From JAVJRN01 sp040218415 (GTDB lineage Bacteria; Bacteroidota; Bacteroidia; Cytophagales; Cyclobacteriaceae): a stretch of 64,000 nt of DNA. The notes beneath the pieces are model-generated. The model ran no database searches. It worked only from the letters and a program-made list of their open reading frames with translations, and was not told the DNA's origin. The translations under genes were made by a program, and so were the position numbers. Each line of letters starts with the position of its first letter. The stretch's first letter is position 1. The stretch is from assembly GCA_040218415.1 (NCBI GenBank), contig JAVJRN010000059.1, positions 1-64,000 of the forward strand, given 5' to 3'. Positions 1 through 11,200 of this stretch are shown here, in pieces.

Positions 1-81
1 CATGGTACTTCAGTATTATTTCTTGTCTTGTATACATACTTATCATTCGAGATAAACGTCTTCTTTTTTCGTTTATCAGAT

Positions 82-133
82 TTTTTAAGTGGTATACTTT
101 TCAAGTGAAATATGGTACACTTTTCAAGTGGTA
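82..133. repeat. short direct repeats, possible operator
   Basis: Three copies of a TTTT(C/T)AAGTG-type motif occur at about 82-90, 98-107 and 121-130. The last two belong to an 18-bp repeat, TGGTA(T/C)ACTTTTCAAGTG, at 90-107 and 113-130. Each ACTTTTCAAGT unit is itself nearly palindromic (CACTT-TTC-AAGTG), as expected of a protein-binding site. No gene starts nearby within the window, so the regulated gene is unknown. The repeat itself is certain; any function is a guess. Confidence 0.4.
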
Positions 134-230
134 TATACATACTTGATTGTTTTTGGAATAATCCTTGAAATACTATGTCCGTTTATTGTAGGATTTATAA
201 GACACAGTTAATGATAAGTCTTTCCTCCCT

Positions 231-619
231 CCCCCACTGGCTTAAGTTTAGCGAAGCGTAACTTAAGTCTATTATCATGGTCAGTTTGTAACTGACTGAT
301 AGTGGTATTATCTTTGAAGATGTCTTCCAAATACAAGATTGATAATCATCAGTAATTGCATTTTATAACTTTTGCCACAGTTCAATGGGTAGATGCTCTA
401 TCAAGGCCTTTATATAAAGATGTAATTGTTGATTCCATGAAGTACTGTCAAAAGGAAAAAGGATTGCTTGTCTATGAACCTGAGCATTATGTTTATTCTA
501 GTGCAAGAGATTATACTGGCGAGCGTGGATTGATAGAAGTTGAGTTTTTATAATGATCGTAGTTACAAACTGCTAGATATAATAAATACGCCTCAGTTAC
601 AAACTGAAGCCAGTGGGGG
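231..619 (+). mobile_element. REP-type element remnant with terminal inverted repeat and hairpins
   Basis: A perfect 13-bp inverted repeat, CCCCCACTGGCTT at 231-243 and its complement at 607-619, bounds the transposase remnant. Inside each end are hairpins. On the left are CTTAAGTT (241-248) pairing with AACTTAAG (260-267), and TCAGTT-TGT-AACTGA near 281-295. On the right is TCAGTT-ACA-AACTGA at 593-607, with a partial copy near 565-580. Paired REP-like hairpins around a TnpA_REP gene are the usual arrangement of REPtron elements. The element should be non-autonomous because its transposase is broken. Confidence 0.65.
320..553 (+). pseudogene. REP-associated tyrosine transposase, nonsense and internal deletion
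   Basis: Reading from the ATG at 320 gives MSSKYKIDNHQ, a TAA stop at 353-355, and then LHFITFATVQWVDALSRP in the same frame. This is the typical N-terminus of Bacteroidota TnpA_REP (Y1 transposase) proteins, where a Glu codon is expected at the stop. After about 45 residues (YCQKEKGLLVYEP) the frame jumps directly to a C-terminal-like segment, YVYSSARDYTGERGLIEVEFL. The central part with the HUH metal site and catalytic tyrosine is therefore missing. The gene has both a nonsense mutation and an in-frame internal deletion. The family assignment rests on recognising the two terminal motifs. Confidence 0.7.
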
Positions 620-776
620 TTATAAAAGCCTAATAGAGATTTCTTGGTTGTAAAGCTTTAGAGGAGCTAGATACAATCTAGCATCGGCTGATGGTTGTTT
701 TTTAATTTTCTAAAGTACGTTAATAGGTCATAAAACAACCCTAAAACCGATCCCTTTTGACTTAAAACTAGCAGCT

Positions 777-1460
777 CTACTTGCTATCTCGCTTCAAATC
801 ACGGATGGCTTTTGCCCAGGCAAATGGATTGAGGAGGTTGTTGGCCGGGCGGCTGTACCGGTCGGAAATGGCTCGTTGTTGCTGGTACATTTGGTAATTA
901 TAATTACCACTTTCGCCAGCATCTAATCCAGAATAAGCCTTACGCATATATTCTTGCGCCAACCAACCATTCATATTGTCAAACTCTCTTTGATATGGAA
1001 GTTCTAGCGACAACACTGCTTTTTTAAACATCGCTTCGCTTGGGTATGGAAAAACTTCCACTTCATCAAGGAAGGTAATGTCCTCTTCCATGGTCAGCAA
1101 GAGTTTTAGGCTGTAATCTTCTTCGTGTTTTGGAATCACATAGGATCTCTTTTTGAGGCCTACTCCGCTGAAGACAATACTATCACCTTCACGTACAGGA
1201 AGTGAGAAAAAACCGTATGGGTTGGATGTTGTTCCTCTTCCATTTTTGGGAAGATATATATGGACGCCAGGCACTACAGAGGTGGAATCTTCCGTAAAGA
1301 TCACTCCAGTAAACTGGATAATGGTCGGCGACAAACCGTCCGTTTGAGCTTGTGAGATCAAACTGGCTAGAAATAAGATTGTATAAAAGATATTTCGTAT
1401 CAAACCTAAAGTCTTTGTATTAATAAACCTTTGTAACGCAAAAAGTTTAATTTTTGCCAA
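777..1460 (-). CDS. carboxypeptidase-regulatory-like domain protein, exported
   Basis: The product is about 227 residues. A hydrophobic segment, IFYTILFLASLISQAQ, near residues 24-40 looks like a signal peptide ending at SQAQ. It is followed by a beta-sandwich region (GVIFTEDSTSVVPGVHIYLPK, then GFFSLPVREGDSIVFSGVG) typical of the CarboxypepD_reg-like fold at the N-terminus of many Bacteroidota surface proteins. The C-terminal half has no recognised domain. The start at 1460 is TTG. A second TTG at 1403 would place the signal peptide right at the N-terminus and is equally plausible. The gene is divergent from the ArsR gene starting 19 bp away, so the two may share a control region. Confidence 0.7.
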   Translation of the reverse strand: MAKIKLFALQRFINTKTLGLIRNIFYTILFLASLISQAQTDGLSPTIIQFTGVIFTEDSTSVVPGVHIYLPKNGRGTTSNPYGFFSLPVREGDSIVFSGVGLKKRSYVIPKHEEDYSLKLLLTMEEDITFLDEVEVFPYPSEAMFKKAVLSLELPYQREFDNMNGWLAQEYMRKAYSGLDAGESGNYNYQMYQQQRAISDRYSRPANNLLNPFAWAKAIRDLKRDSK

Positions 1461-1478
1461 AAGTAACGAATATCTGTC

Positions 1479-1862
1479 ATGAGGTTAAAGAATTTCAGTC
1501 TTACGTATGGTACCCAAATCTTTAAATCCTTTGCTGATGAGTCACGGGTGCGTATTCTTCATTTGCTATATAACAATGACGAATTGTCGATTTCTGACTT
1601 AGAATCGATACTGGATTTTACACAAACTAAAACATCAAGACACCTTAGTTATTTAAAAAACTCAGGACTGGTAAATGCTTCAAAAAAGGATCAGTGGGTG
1701 CTTTATAGCCTGAAAGACGAGGTTTATGACATGGTTGCGCAGATTTTTAATTTCTTACAAAAAGACGCGCAGTTGATCAAAGATTTGGATGTATGTAAAG
1801 TCATGAATAGCAATAGAGAGTTGGCCGTAAATAAGTTGATAGCCAAAGGATACAGGGTATAA
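1479..1862 (+). CDS. ArsR-family winged-helix transcriptional regulator
   Basis: This 127-residue protein has the ArsR/SmtB winged helix-turn-helix. FKSFADESRVRILHLLYNN forms the first helices, DLESILDFTQTKTSRHLSYL the recognition region and WVLYSLKDEV the wing. No CxC or other obvious metal-binding cluster is visible in the alpha-3 region, so a metal sensor role is not supported. The single Cys (DVCKVM) near the C-terminus is isolated. It is transcribed away from the exported protein upstream and may act on the short shared intergenic region. Effector and targets cannot be read from the sequence. Confidence 0.85.
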   Translation: MRLKNFSLTYGTQIFKSFADESRVRILHLLYNNDELSISDLESILDFTQTKTSRHLSYLKNSGLVNASKKDQWVLYSLKDEVYDMVAQIFNFLQKDAQLIKDLDVCKVMNSNRELAVNKLIAKGYRV

Positions 1863-1975
1863 AGGCTGCCCAAAAACAGCATTGTTAAAAAATCTTAATT
1901 ATTCTAAAATGAGCTAAAATGCTCGTTTTTGCATTGAGCTGTAACAAAATAGACTCCTCAGGTATTATTACAACT

Positions 1976-2668
1976 ATGAAAAACATAAAACATCTCTTTT
2001 TTGACCTAGATCACACCTTATGGGATTACGATTTTAATGCGAGGAAAGTCCTAAACGAGATGTATGACCTGTTTCAGCTTGCTGAAAATACCAATACTTC
2101 TAAGGATGGTTTTTTGAAGGTTTACTTCAAAGAGAATGCAAAGTTGTGGCATGCCTACAATCTTGGGGAAATTGATCGGAAACATATCCGAGATTATCGA
2201 TTTGTGAATGTATTGAAAGCCTGTGCTGGCTCGAAAATGGATATTTCTATGGAAATGAGTCACCATTTCATCTATCACTGCCCAAGGCAAACGCGAGTAA
2301 TGGATGGTGCGTTAATGACGCTCGATTATTTGCGACAGAAATACAGAATGAGCGTTATCACAAATGGTTTTGATGATGTTCAGGAAATAAAGCTGCAATT
2401 GAGTGGTTTGGCACCCTATTTTGAAGAGGTCATTACCTCAGAAACCACAGGTCATAAAAAACCCGCTAAAGAAATTTATGAATATGCACTCGGCAAGGTG
2501 GGATGTAGTGCAGAGGAAGTGCTTATGATTGGAGATAATCATACCGCAGATGTTCAAGGCGCCCTAAGTGCAGGTATTCGGCCTATATTTTTTAATCCAG
2601 GCCTAAGCTATAAATCGGCTTGTGAAATTCAAATTGAACAATTGTCTGAATTAATGCGCTTACTCTAA
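1976..2668 (+). CDS. yjjG: YjjG-family HAD phosphatase (noncanonical pyrimidine nucleotidase)
   Basis: A HAD-superfamily hydrolase of 230 residues. Motif I is FFDLDHTLWDYD (nucleophile DLDHT) at the N-terminus, motif II is SVITNG, the motif III lysine lies in GHKKPAKEIYEYAL and motif IV is MIGDNHTADVQGA. The WDY after motif I and the overall length match the YjjG/YfnB subfamily, whose members hydrolyse dUMP-type and modified pyrimidine nucleotides. The reading frame is open further upstream from 1919. The ATG at 1976 is chosen because the family motif starts five residues after it and the upstream residues resemble nothing in the family. Confidence 0.85.
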   Translation: MKNIKHLFFDLDHTLWDYDFNARKVLNEMYDLFQLAENTNTSKDGFLKVYFKENAKLWHAYNLGEIDRKHIRDYRFVNVLKACAGSKMDISMEMSHHFIYHCPRQTRVMDGALMTLDYLRQKYRMSVITNGFDDVQEIKLQLSGLAPYFEEVITSETTGHKKPAKEIYEYALGKVGCSAEEVLMIGDNHTADVQGALSAGIRPIFFNPGLSYKSACEIQIEQLSELMRLL

Positions 2669-2806
2669 AATTCTGTTCTGTGATTAGTAACTTTGCGCCA
2701 GCAAACGAAACGAAAGCTTGATAGCCTAAATAGATAATTGAATCTATCAATGGTCTAAAGGAATCAGCTCTCAAGTCATTATTGAAACCCGAAAACGAAA
2801 GATACT

Positions 2807-4438
2807 ATGCCAAAAGGAAACTATTACGTGCCCACCCCGGTGAACGAACCTATTCTGTCTTACGCTCCTGGAAGTCCGGAGAAAAAGACCTTAAAAGCAG
2901 CGCTTAAAAAGGCCAGATCAGAGAAAAGGGACATTCCTATGTACATAGGCGGAAAAGAAGTACGCACCGGTACGGAGATCAGAATGTCTCCGCCACATGA
3001 TCATCATCACACGTTAGGGCATTTTCACGAAGGAGATGGAAGCCACGTGGAAATGGCGATCGAGGCAGCATTGGAAGCGAAAGATGCTTGGGCAAACCTC
3101 AGCTGGGAGCACAGGGCGAGTATTTTCTTAAAGGCTGCTGATCTGTTGGCAGGTCCATACAGGGCTGAAATCAATGCTGCTACTATGCTTGGGCAGTCCA
3201 AAAGTGCCTTTCAAGCTGAAATAGATGCCGCCTGCGAGTTTATTGATTTTTTGAGATTCAATGCCTTCTATATGCAGCAGATATACGAAGAGCAGCCTGA
3301 ATCAGGCCCAGGGATGTGGAATAGGCTGGAATACCGTCCGCTTGAAGGATTTGTATTTGCTATTACACCCTTCAATTTTACGGCGATTGCTGGAAATTTA
3401 CCCGCTGCTCCGGCGCTGATGGGGAATACGTGTGTCTGGAAGCCAGCCTATACTCAGGTGTATTCTGCACAAGTAATTATGAAAGTATTCCAAGAGGCAG
3501 GCCTGCCCGACGGAGTGATTAATTTGATCTATGTTGATGGTCCTGATGCCGGAGATATTATTTTCAAACATCGCGATTTTGCTGCGCTACATTTTACTGG
3601 AAGTACCGCAGTGTTTAAGTCTTTGTGGAAAACCATCGGTCAAAACCTAGATCATTTCAGGACTTATCCAAGAATTGTTGGCGAAACTGGGGGTAAAGAT
3701 TTTATAGTCGCACATAAATCGGCCAATGCCAAGCAAGTGGCCACAGGAATTGTGCGAGGAGCTTTTGAGTTTCAAGGACAAAAGTGCAGCGCTGCTTCGA
3801 GAGCCTATATTCCGTCAAACTTGTGGGAAGAAGTGAAAAAACATATTGCTGCTGATCTAAAAACGATAAAGATGGGCTCACCAGAAAACTTTACTAACTT
3901 TTTCAATGCCGTAATTGACAGAAGGTCTTTCAATAAAATTGTCAAATATATAGATCAGGCAAAAAAAGACAAGAATGTGGAGGTTCTTTTCGGGGGTAGT
4001 TATGACGATTCTGTTGGTTACTTTGTTGAGCCTACCGTTTTACTGGCTACTGATCCGAAATATACCACAATGTGTGAGGAAATATTTGGCCCGGTAATAA
4101 CCATATATGTGTATGACGAAGATCAATTTGAAGAGACCTTAACTTTGGTTGATGAGACTTCAGACTATGCTTTAACGGGCGCGATTTTCTCGAAAGACAG
4201 ATATGCGATAGATCTTGCTGCCAAGAAATTAGTCAATGCGGCAGGTAATTTTTATATCAATGACAAGCCCACTGGTGCGGTAGTTGGTCAGCAGCCATTT
4301 GGTGGTGCTAGAGGTTCTGGTACAAATGATAAAGCTGGTGCTGCGATGAATTTACTCAGATGGGTGAGTGCACGCACGATTAAAGAAACTTTCGTTTCTC
4401 CTACAGATTATAGATATCCTTTTCTGGGAGAAGAATAA
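2807..4438 (+). CDS. pruA: L-glutamate gamma-semialdehyde dehydrogenase (P5C dehydrogenase)
   Basis: A 543-residue aldehyde dehydrogenase catalysing NAD-dependent oxidation of delta-1-pyrroline-5-carboxylate (glutamate semialdehyde) to glutamate, the second step of proline degradation. The start MPKGNYYVPTPVNEPILSY, the segment FAITPFNFTAIAGNLP, the general-base region VGETGGKDF (about residue 292) and the nucleophile GQKCSAASR (about residue 326) all fit the stand-alone P5CDH group. The C-terminus carries GGARGSGTNDKAG. No proline dehydrogenase gene is adjacent. A rho-independent terminator follows at once, so it is the last or only gene of its unit. Confidence 0.95.
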   Translation: MPKGNYYVPTPVNEPILSYAPGSPEKKTLKAALKKARSEKRDIPMYIGGKEVRTGTEIRMSPPHDHHHTLGHFHEGDGSHVEMAIEAALEAKDAWANLSWEHRASIFLKAADLLAGPYRAEINAATMLGQSKSAFQAEIDAACEFIDFLRFNAFYMQQIYEEQPESGPGMWNRLEYRPLEGFVFAITPFNFTAIAGNLPAAPALMGNTCVWKPAYTQVYSAQVIMKVFQEAGLPDGVINLIYVDGPDAGDIIFKHRDFAALHFTGSTAVFKSLWKTIGQNLDHFRTYPRIVGETGGKDFIVAHKSANAKQVATGIVRGAFEFQGQKCSAASRAYIPSNLWEEVKKHIAADLKTIKMGSPENFTNFFNAVIDRRSFNKIVKYIDQAKKDKNVEVLFGGSYDDSVGYFVEPTVLLATDPKYTTMCEEIFGPVITIYVYDEDQFEETLTLVDETSDYALTGAIFSKDRYAIDLAAKKLVNAAGNFYINDKPTGAVVGQQPFGGARGSGTNDKAGAAMNLLRWVSARTIKETFVSPTDYRYPFLGEE

Positions 4439-4454
4439 AACAGGAATAAAAAGC

Positions 4455-4484
4455 AAAGACTCATCCGATGGATGAGTCTTTTTT
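4455..4484 (+). terminator. rho-independent terminator after pruA
   Basis: A perfect 12-bp stem (AAAGACTCATCC pairing with GGATGAGTCTTT, 4455-4466 and 4470-4481) encloses a three-base loop and runs into a T-rich tail. It lies 16 bp after the pruA stop codon. Confidence 0.9.
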
Positions 4485-4592
4485 CGTTGAAACAAATCAA
4501 CTGGTTTGGCAAAATACTATAGAGCATCTACTTTGCCTTAGCTCGACGGGTGGCGGTGTGAAAGGTAAGAAGACTACCTTCTACGAAATTTT

Positions 4593-4673
4593 TTAAATAT
4601 TATGCGTTTTCACGAATTTTTCGATAGCGAACAAAACGAGTAGAAGTACGATTCCAATAATTGAAGTTAACAT
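4593..4673 (-). CDS. possible 26-residue membrane miniprotein
   Basis: A minus-strand ATG at 4673 opens a 26-codon frame, MLTSIIGIVLLLVLFAIEKF followed by VKTHNI. This is one hydrophobic helix followed by a short positively charged tail. An A-rich leader (AAAAAAATACAGCT) precedes it, as is common before Bacteroidota genes. It lies alone in an otherwise gene-free 850-bp gap. Its length and composition recall small single-span subunits such as KdpF, but no kdp genes are nearby and no homology is claimed. It could be chance. Confidence 0.25.
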   Translation of the reverse strand: MLTSIIGIVLLLVLFAIEKFVKTHNI

Positions 4674-5286
4674 AGCTGTATTTTTTTGTGAACTAATTAA
4701 AGTAAAGGTAGAGGCCACTTGGATGAATTGTAATACCCAAAGTATGGTATTTTGATTAACTAATAGTTGGTATAGATCAATCCCCTATTTATTTCATAAT
4801 TTAGCCTAGCGTAATCAAATCAATGATTTAGTGTCAGTGATTTTTTTATTTTGTTAAAAAGCAAAGATTTGCTGCCTTGAGAAATGACTTTCATACTCGG
4901 GTATTTAATTTCATAGACATAGTTCACTTTCAGAGTGGAAGTTTGATCATAGCCTTCGTTTTACAGCGTCTCTTAATTTCCCTACGATACTGAAATTGTC
5001 GTGGCTTGATGAAAGGATAGACGCTGCTTTTTCCCGGACGTTGAGCATTGTAAAACGCTGCTTGTTTAGTCTTTTGTCAGCGCACCCTAAGGTTCAATCC
5101 ACATTACAATATCAACAGGATAATTGTTGAGGCATATGTTCTAGTAATAATACGCTAATGATACTGTCCAGTATTTTTAGTTTTTCCCTTGAATTATTTT
5201 CTAAGCCTACCTTGGAAAATTACATTTTGAAGAAATTATCAATCCTGATATGGTATCTTTAATCTCACACTATGCACTAATAATCT
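4674..5286. other. gene-free leader region with inverted repeats before the giant kinase
   Basis: No coding region is supported here. Around 4957-5065 there are interleaved complementary segments: CGTTTTACA (4957-4965) with TGTAAAACG (5049-5057), and CAGCGTCT (4964-4971) with AGACGCTG (5019-5026). These could fold transcribed RNA or mark a decayed repeat element. The region should contain the promoter of the kinase gene starting at 5287, but no convincing -33/-7 pair was picked out. Confidence 0.35.
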
Positions 5287-8200
5287 ATGTTTGATCAATT
5301 TGAGGAGACTGAAGCAGCTCAGTTTTTCCAAAGTGTTTTTAATGGAGCCGACTTGGTCATTTTTACACTAGACAAGGAATACAGGTACACATTTTTCAAT
5401 CAAAAACATGCAGCTGTCATGAAGACGATTTGGAATGTGGAGATTGATCTGGGTGCTTGCATGCTCGATTATATCGATTCGGCGGAAGACAAGGCAAAGG
5501 CGAAAGCTAATTTTGACAAAGCTCTAGAAGGTGAAGTTTTTTCGTGTGAAGAGGAATATGGGGATGAGAAAATCAATCGGTTTTATTATGAGGATAAATA
5601 CAGTCCTATTTTCGATAAAAATAAAACGGTCATTGGTTTAAGTGTTGTAGTCAATGATATTACTTTTCGTAGAACTGCTGAAGTTGAAAAACTGAAAAAA
5701 GAAGCACGATTTCGTCAGCTTTTTGAAAATTCCGGCGATGGTGTGGCCATGTACAATACAGATGGTAACTTCTTAGAAGTTAACACTCATTTCTCGGAGC
5801 TTTTTGGCTATAGCGTGGACGAATTTAAGACCCTCAATGTGGCAAACATGAGGGCAAAAAACCCACAGAGCAATCAAATAGGGGCTTACCAATTAAGCCA
5901 AGTTTTGAAAAACGGCAGAGTCGTTTATGAAAATGACTTAGAGAAGAAAGATGGAACTGTTTTTAGAGCGCAAATCATTTCATCCAGATTAAAAATTGAA
6001 AATGAAACTTTTGTACAATGTGTTATTAGAGATATTTCTAGCCCATATAAGCAGCAGCAACTCTTAAGAAAGTTTGAAAACTTTTTTAAATTTTCAAGTG
6101 ATTTATTAACTGTAGCTAGCATGGAGGGTTATTTTGTAGAACTCAACCCGAAAACAACAATTCTGCTAGGTTATACACTTGGGGAGTTAAAATCAAAGCC
6201 GCTAATTGAATTTGTACATCCGGATGACAGAGAGAAAACGCAGAACGAATTAAATAACTATTTACAGGGGCATTCTGAGACTATTAATTTTGAAAATAGG
6301 TACAAGAGAAGAAAAGGTGGATTTATAAACCTCCAATGGAATGCTACTGTTGATAAAGATGCTGGATTGATATATGCTGTAGCCCGAGACGTAACGCAGC
6401 TGCGTAAGCAGGAGAAGTTCGCGATCGATTCCAATGACCTTTTGCTAGAACTTTCGAAGAAAAGTAATTTAGTCAACATAGATTTTGATGATTTTATTCA
6501 ATTAGTTGTCACAAAAGCCGCAAGGTTATTTGATGTGGATTTTTGCAGCTATTGGAGTTATGATCAGGCCCAAGAAGGAATCACTTGCGTTTATGATAAT
6601 AAAAACAGGCACAATGATGGAATTCATTTTATCTCCAAAGGCTCTCATCCGAGGTATTTTAACGCAATCAATAAAGAACATATAGTTTCTGTATCTAGGG
6701 TTAGAGACGATTCAAGAACTTCGGAGTTTAATAATGATTACTTTATATCATTTGCTGTAAAAAGTCTGATCGATGTGCAGATTTTGGATGACACAAATTT
6801 TAAGGGGATCATCTGTTTCGAAAGTTTACTTTTCAGAAGTTGGACGATCGAAGAGCAAAGTGTCATAAGTTCTATTGCCAATATTGTGAATCAAGCTTTG
6901 GCAAATGGTAAATTGAAAAGAACCCAGCAGGCCTTATTAGAGGAGCAAGAGATTTTTAAAAAATTCGCTAATAATTTACCAGCACGTGTCTCAATCAAAA
7001 AACCTGGAGATAGACATATTTTTGGCAATACGAGGGAGTTGGCTAGCTGGGGGGTAACCCAAGAGGAATATTGCGCATCAACGGCACAAAAGTTCGTAGC
7101 TCCAGAGCAACTTGAAATGATCAACCGCAACGACTTACAAGTAATCAGTGAAGGAGAGACGATCTTTTCACAATTTGTAGACACTTCGCTTGAAAAAGTA
7201 TTTGAAGAATTCAAATTCAAGTTATCTGAAGACCTGGTTGGGTCAGTAATTTTTGATGTGACGGAAACTTTTCTCAAAAATCAGCAATTGCATCAAAGAG
7301 AAAATGAGCTAAAAGACGCACAGAAAATTGCCAAGTTGGGTCATTATGTATTTGATTTTGAAAAAGGAGAATGGGACAGCTCAGAGGCTCTCAATCAAAT
7401 TTTTGGAATTGAAGAAAATTTTAAGAGAGACAGAGAAAGCTGGCTCTCCTTTATACATGAAGATTTTAAGAATGATATTCATGACTATTTCATCTCCGGT
7501 GGTGTAAATAAGCAAAAATTATTTGATGAAGAATATCAAATAATAAATCAGCGCACGGGCGAGGCAGTCTGGGTTCATGGACTGGGAAACCTTGATGAAG
7601 ATGGGCAAGGAAATGTCACTCGGATGATAGGCACGATACAAGACATAACTTCCCGAAAAAAGACAGAAGAAGAAATATACACCCTATCGTTGGTGGCTAG
7701 CCACACACAACACGGTGTTTTAATTGCAGATAGTTCTGGCCTTATTGTTTGGGTAAACGATGCTTTTACGAAAATGACAGGTTATTCATTGCCTGAAGTT
7801 CAAGGTAAAAAGCCTGCGGAATTTTTGTTCAACTCCAAATCGGAAAAAGAGACTATTCATAAAATCACCCAATCTTTAGCCGAGAAAAGATCTGTGACTG
7901 TAGAGGTTTCGAGCTACCGTAAAGATGATTCGCATTATTGGAACGAACTAAAAATTGACCCGATACGAGGTGCCAAAGGTGAACATCAAGGGTTTATATT
8001 TATTCAAAGCGATGTGACGGCTCGGTATATGGCCGAACAGCTTTTAACAGCCAGTGAAGAACAGCTCCGCCGATTAGTCAATAGCGTGCCTGGAGCAGTC
8101 ATGAAATATCGTCAGTCTTCTTCTGGCGAAAGTGAAATTCTTTATTTGAGTCAAGGAGCGGAGGAAATATGGGAAATACCCGCCTATGTGCTTCTTAATA

Positions 8201-11200
8201 GTATCGATAACCTCTGGCGGATGGTTGTACCTGATGATATTGATGCAATGGTGGAGTCCATTCAATATTCAGCGGAAAATCTGACACTTTGGGATCATAC
8301 CTGGCGTATAAAAACCAAATCGGGAAAACTAAAATGGATCAATGCCAGAGGAAAACCTTATAGAGATGAGTCGGGAAACACCATTTGGGATACAATTCAT
8401 ACTGATGTCACTTTTATAAATCTTGCTCAAAATGAATTATCCGTTTCCAAACAAAAATATGAGTCTTTGCTCAACACCATTCAGGGCGTGGTGTGGGAAG
8501 AGGATCCAGAAACACTCGGTTTTAACTTTGTTTCCGAAAAGGCGAAAGAGATTTTTCAATTTGAGGTAGATGAAATTTTAAAGTCTAATTTTTGGTTTAG
8601 TCGCTTACATCCTGATGATAGAGAAGCTTCCATCGCTCAGTATAAACTTAAAATAGCACAAGGTCTAAATCATACGTATGATTATCGTTTTCAACGAAAA
8701 GACGGTAAGTACATCTGGATACGTGATATCGTAACCTTAGAGAAGCAAGGCGATAAGGTGGTATCTATCAAGGGTATTATGATCGATGTTACTGATCAAA
8801 AGCAGTTAGAGCTAGAATTGGCCAAAAGTGAAACCTTATTTAAAAGTTTTACTGACCAGTTACCAGCGTTAGTTTATTTAAAGGATGAAAAGAAAAATTA
8901 CATTTTTGCTAACTCGTCTAAGAAAGCCCTACACAACATGTTGGGAGAAAGCTATTTAGGTTTGTCAGCTAAAGACTTCTTATCAGAACCTAAGTCATCA
9001 CACCTAGAGCAATTAGACGACTGGGTTCTTGAGCAAAATAGAATTGCTGAGTTGAGTAATTGGACTTACGATGACCTAGATCACCGCATATTCAACGAGA
9101 TAAAATTCCCTATCAACTTACCAGACGGGACGAGACTTATTGGTGGCATAGCCATGGATGTTTCTGAATCAGTAGCGCTTCAAGAAGCATTGCTTGAGGA
9201 AAAAACAAGAGCCCAGAATGTAATCGAAGCAACAAGAATAGGTACTTGGATTTATGACTGGTCAAATGATACCTTGGAAATAAATGAACGATGGATGGAG
9301 ATTATTGGCTACTCCAAAAGTGATTTTGAATTGATCAACCTGGCCACTTGGTCAGATCGTTTACATCCAGATGACAGAGCAAAAGTAGCCGAAGTATTCG
9401 AGGCAATTGAGTTTGAGGGAAATGATACTATAGACTATGATATAAGACAAAAGCATAAGGATGGACATTGGGTTTGGGTTCGCTCAAGAGGTAGTGTTCT
9501 TTCGCGCGATATAGACGGAAGGCGAATCAAAGCTGCGGGTACACACTTAGACATCACCAATGAAAAACTCTCTACAATCAACCTTAAAAAGGAAAGAGCT
9601 TTTGCAAGAAACGTGTTAGCAAGTACAGAGGCAGGAACTTGGGAATTGGATATTGCTTCAGGTATTACAGTAATTAATCGCCGATGGGCAGAAATTATCG
9701 GTTTTTCGGAGGAAGAGCTTTTTCCTATCTCTTATGATAAATTCAGCGCTTTAGTGCATCCGGATGATTTATCGTCGCTGGAGCGGTCTTATTCTACACA
9801 TCTCAAAGGGGAAACACTATTTCATGAAGTTGAGTTTAGGCAGAGGCATAAGAAAGGTCATTATGTTTGGGTCTACACCAAGGGGAGAGTTTGGGAAAGA
9901 GACGAAAAGGGTTATCCAACGAAAATGGGGGGTACTCATTTGGATATAGACAAGCGTAAAAAGGCTGAACTTGAAATTCTTCGACAACAAAAGAATATTG
10001 AAAATATTATTCAAAGCACGCGTGCCGGTACTTGGTCTATAAATCTTTCCACTAAGAAAATGGAAATCAATGAGCGGTTTGCTACCATGTTTGGCTATAC
10101 AAAAGCTGACTTTGGGGCACTCAATCATGGGGAAGACAATAATCTGTCAAAGCTCATACATGAGGATGATCTTAAACTATCGAGGAAGCTATTTAAAGAC
10201 CATGTTGAAGGAAAACTATCCGCTTATGAGGCGGAGTTTAGAGTTAAACATAAAGCAGGTCATTGGGTATGGATACTGGATCGCGGGCGAGTGATCGATA
10301 GGGATGAAGATGGCCATCCATTAAACGTTTATGGAATACACTTAGATATTACTACCAGAAAAAATTTTCAATTTGAACTGAAAAAAAGTGAAGAAAAATA
10401 CAAGTCGCTCACTGAGAACACATCGGATATTGTTGCATTGTTTGATAAAGAATTTAACCTAGAATATATCTCTCCGAGTGTTAAAGAGGTACTAGGCTAT
10501 GATGTGGATAGGTATCTAGAGTACAATGTCTTGAGCCGAGTGTTTGGGGAAGACCGACAGGTAATTCTTGATGGATTCGCTGAGATAGAGTCTGGCTCCA
10601 ATGAATTTACCAGAGAATATCGGATGCTCAAAGCAGATGAACAACTTGTCTGGATTCAGACTCGAACAAAAGTTATTCGAGATGATCACGGTCAGGTTTT
10701 GAATATTTTGACCTCATCCAACGATATCTCTGCCAGGAAGTCTGCGGAGCATTTACTCAGAGAAACGAATGATCAACTGCGGTCTGCAGTAGAGACGGCT
10801 AGTCTTGGTATTTGGCATGCCAACCCTTTTAAAAAGGAATACGATTGGAACCACCAAGTATGTGAAATATTTGAGATTTCATGGGATGAATTTTATATCA
10901 ATCCAGACATATGGAGAGATTGTTTACATGAAGAAGACAAACTAAAAACCAATGCTATGCTAAAAAAGCTTTGGAAGGGAGAGTCGGTCAAGGAGTTTCG
11001 TTTCAGAATATTAACAAAATCCGATACATTAAAACACATTTTAGCATCAGGATACCCAACAGTCGGCGATGACGGCCAGCTTAACTCTTATATCGGTGTA
11101 CTCATTGATGTAAGTAGTTTGGTGGAGCAAGAAGAGATAGCCAAGCAAGCGCTAGCAGACAAGAATACCCTTTTCAAAGAGCTGCATCATCGGGTGAAAA

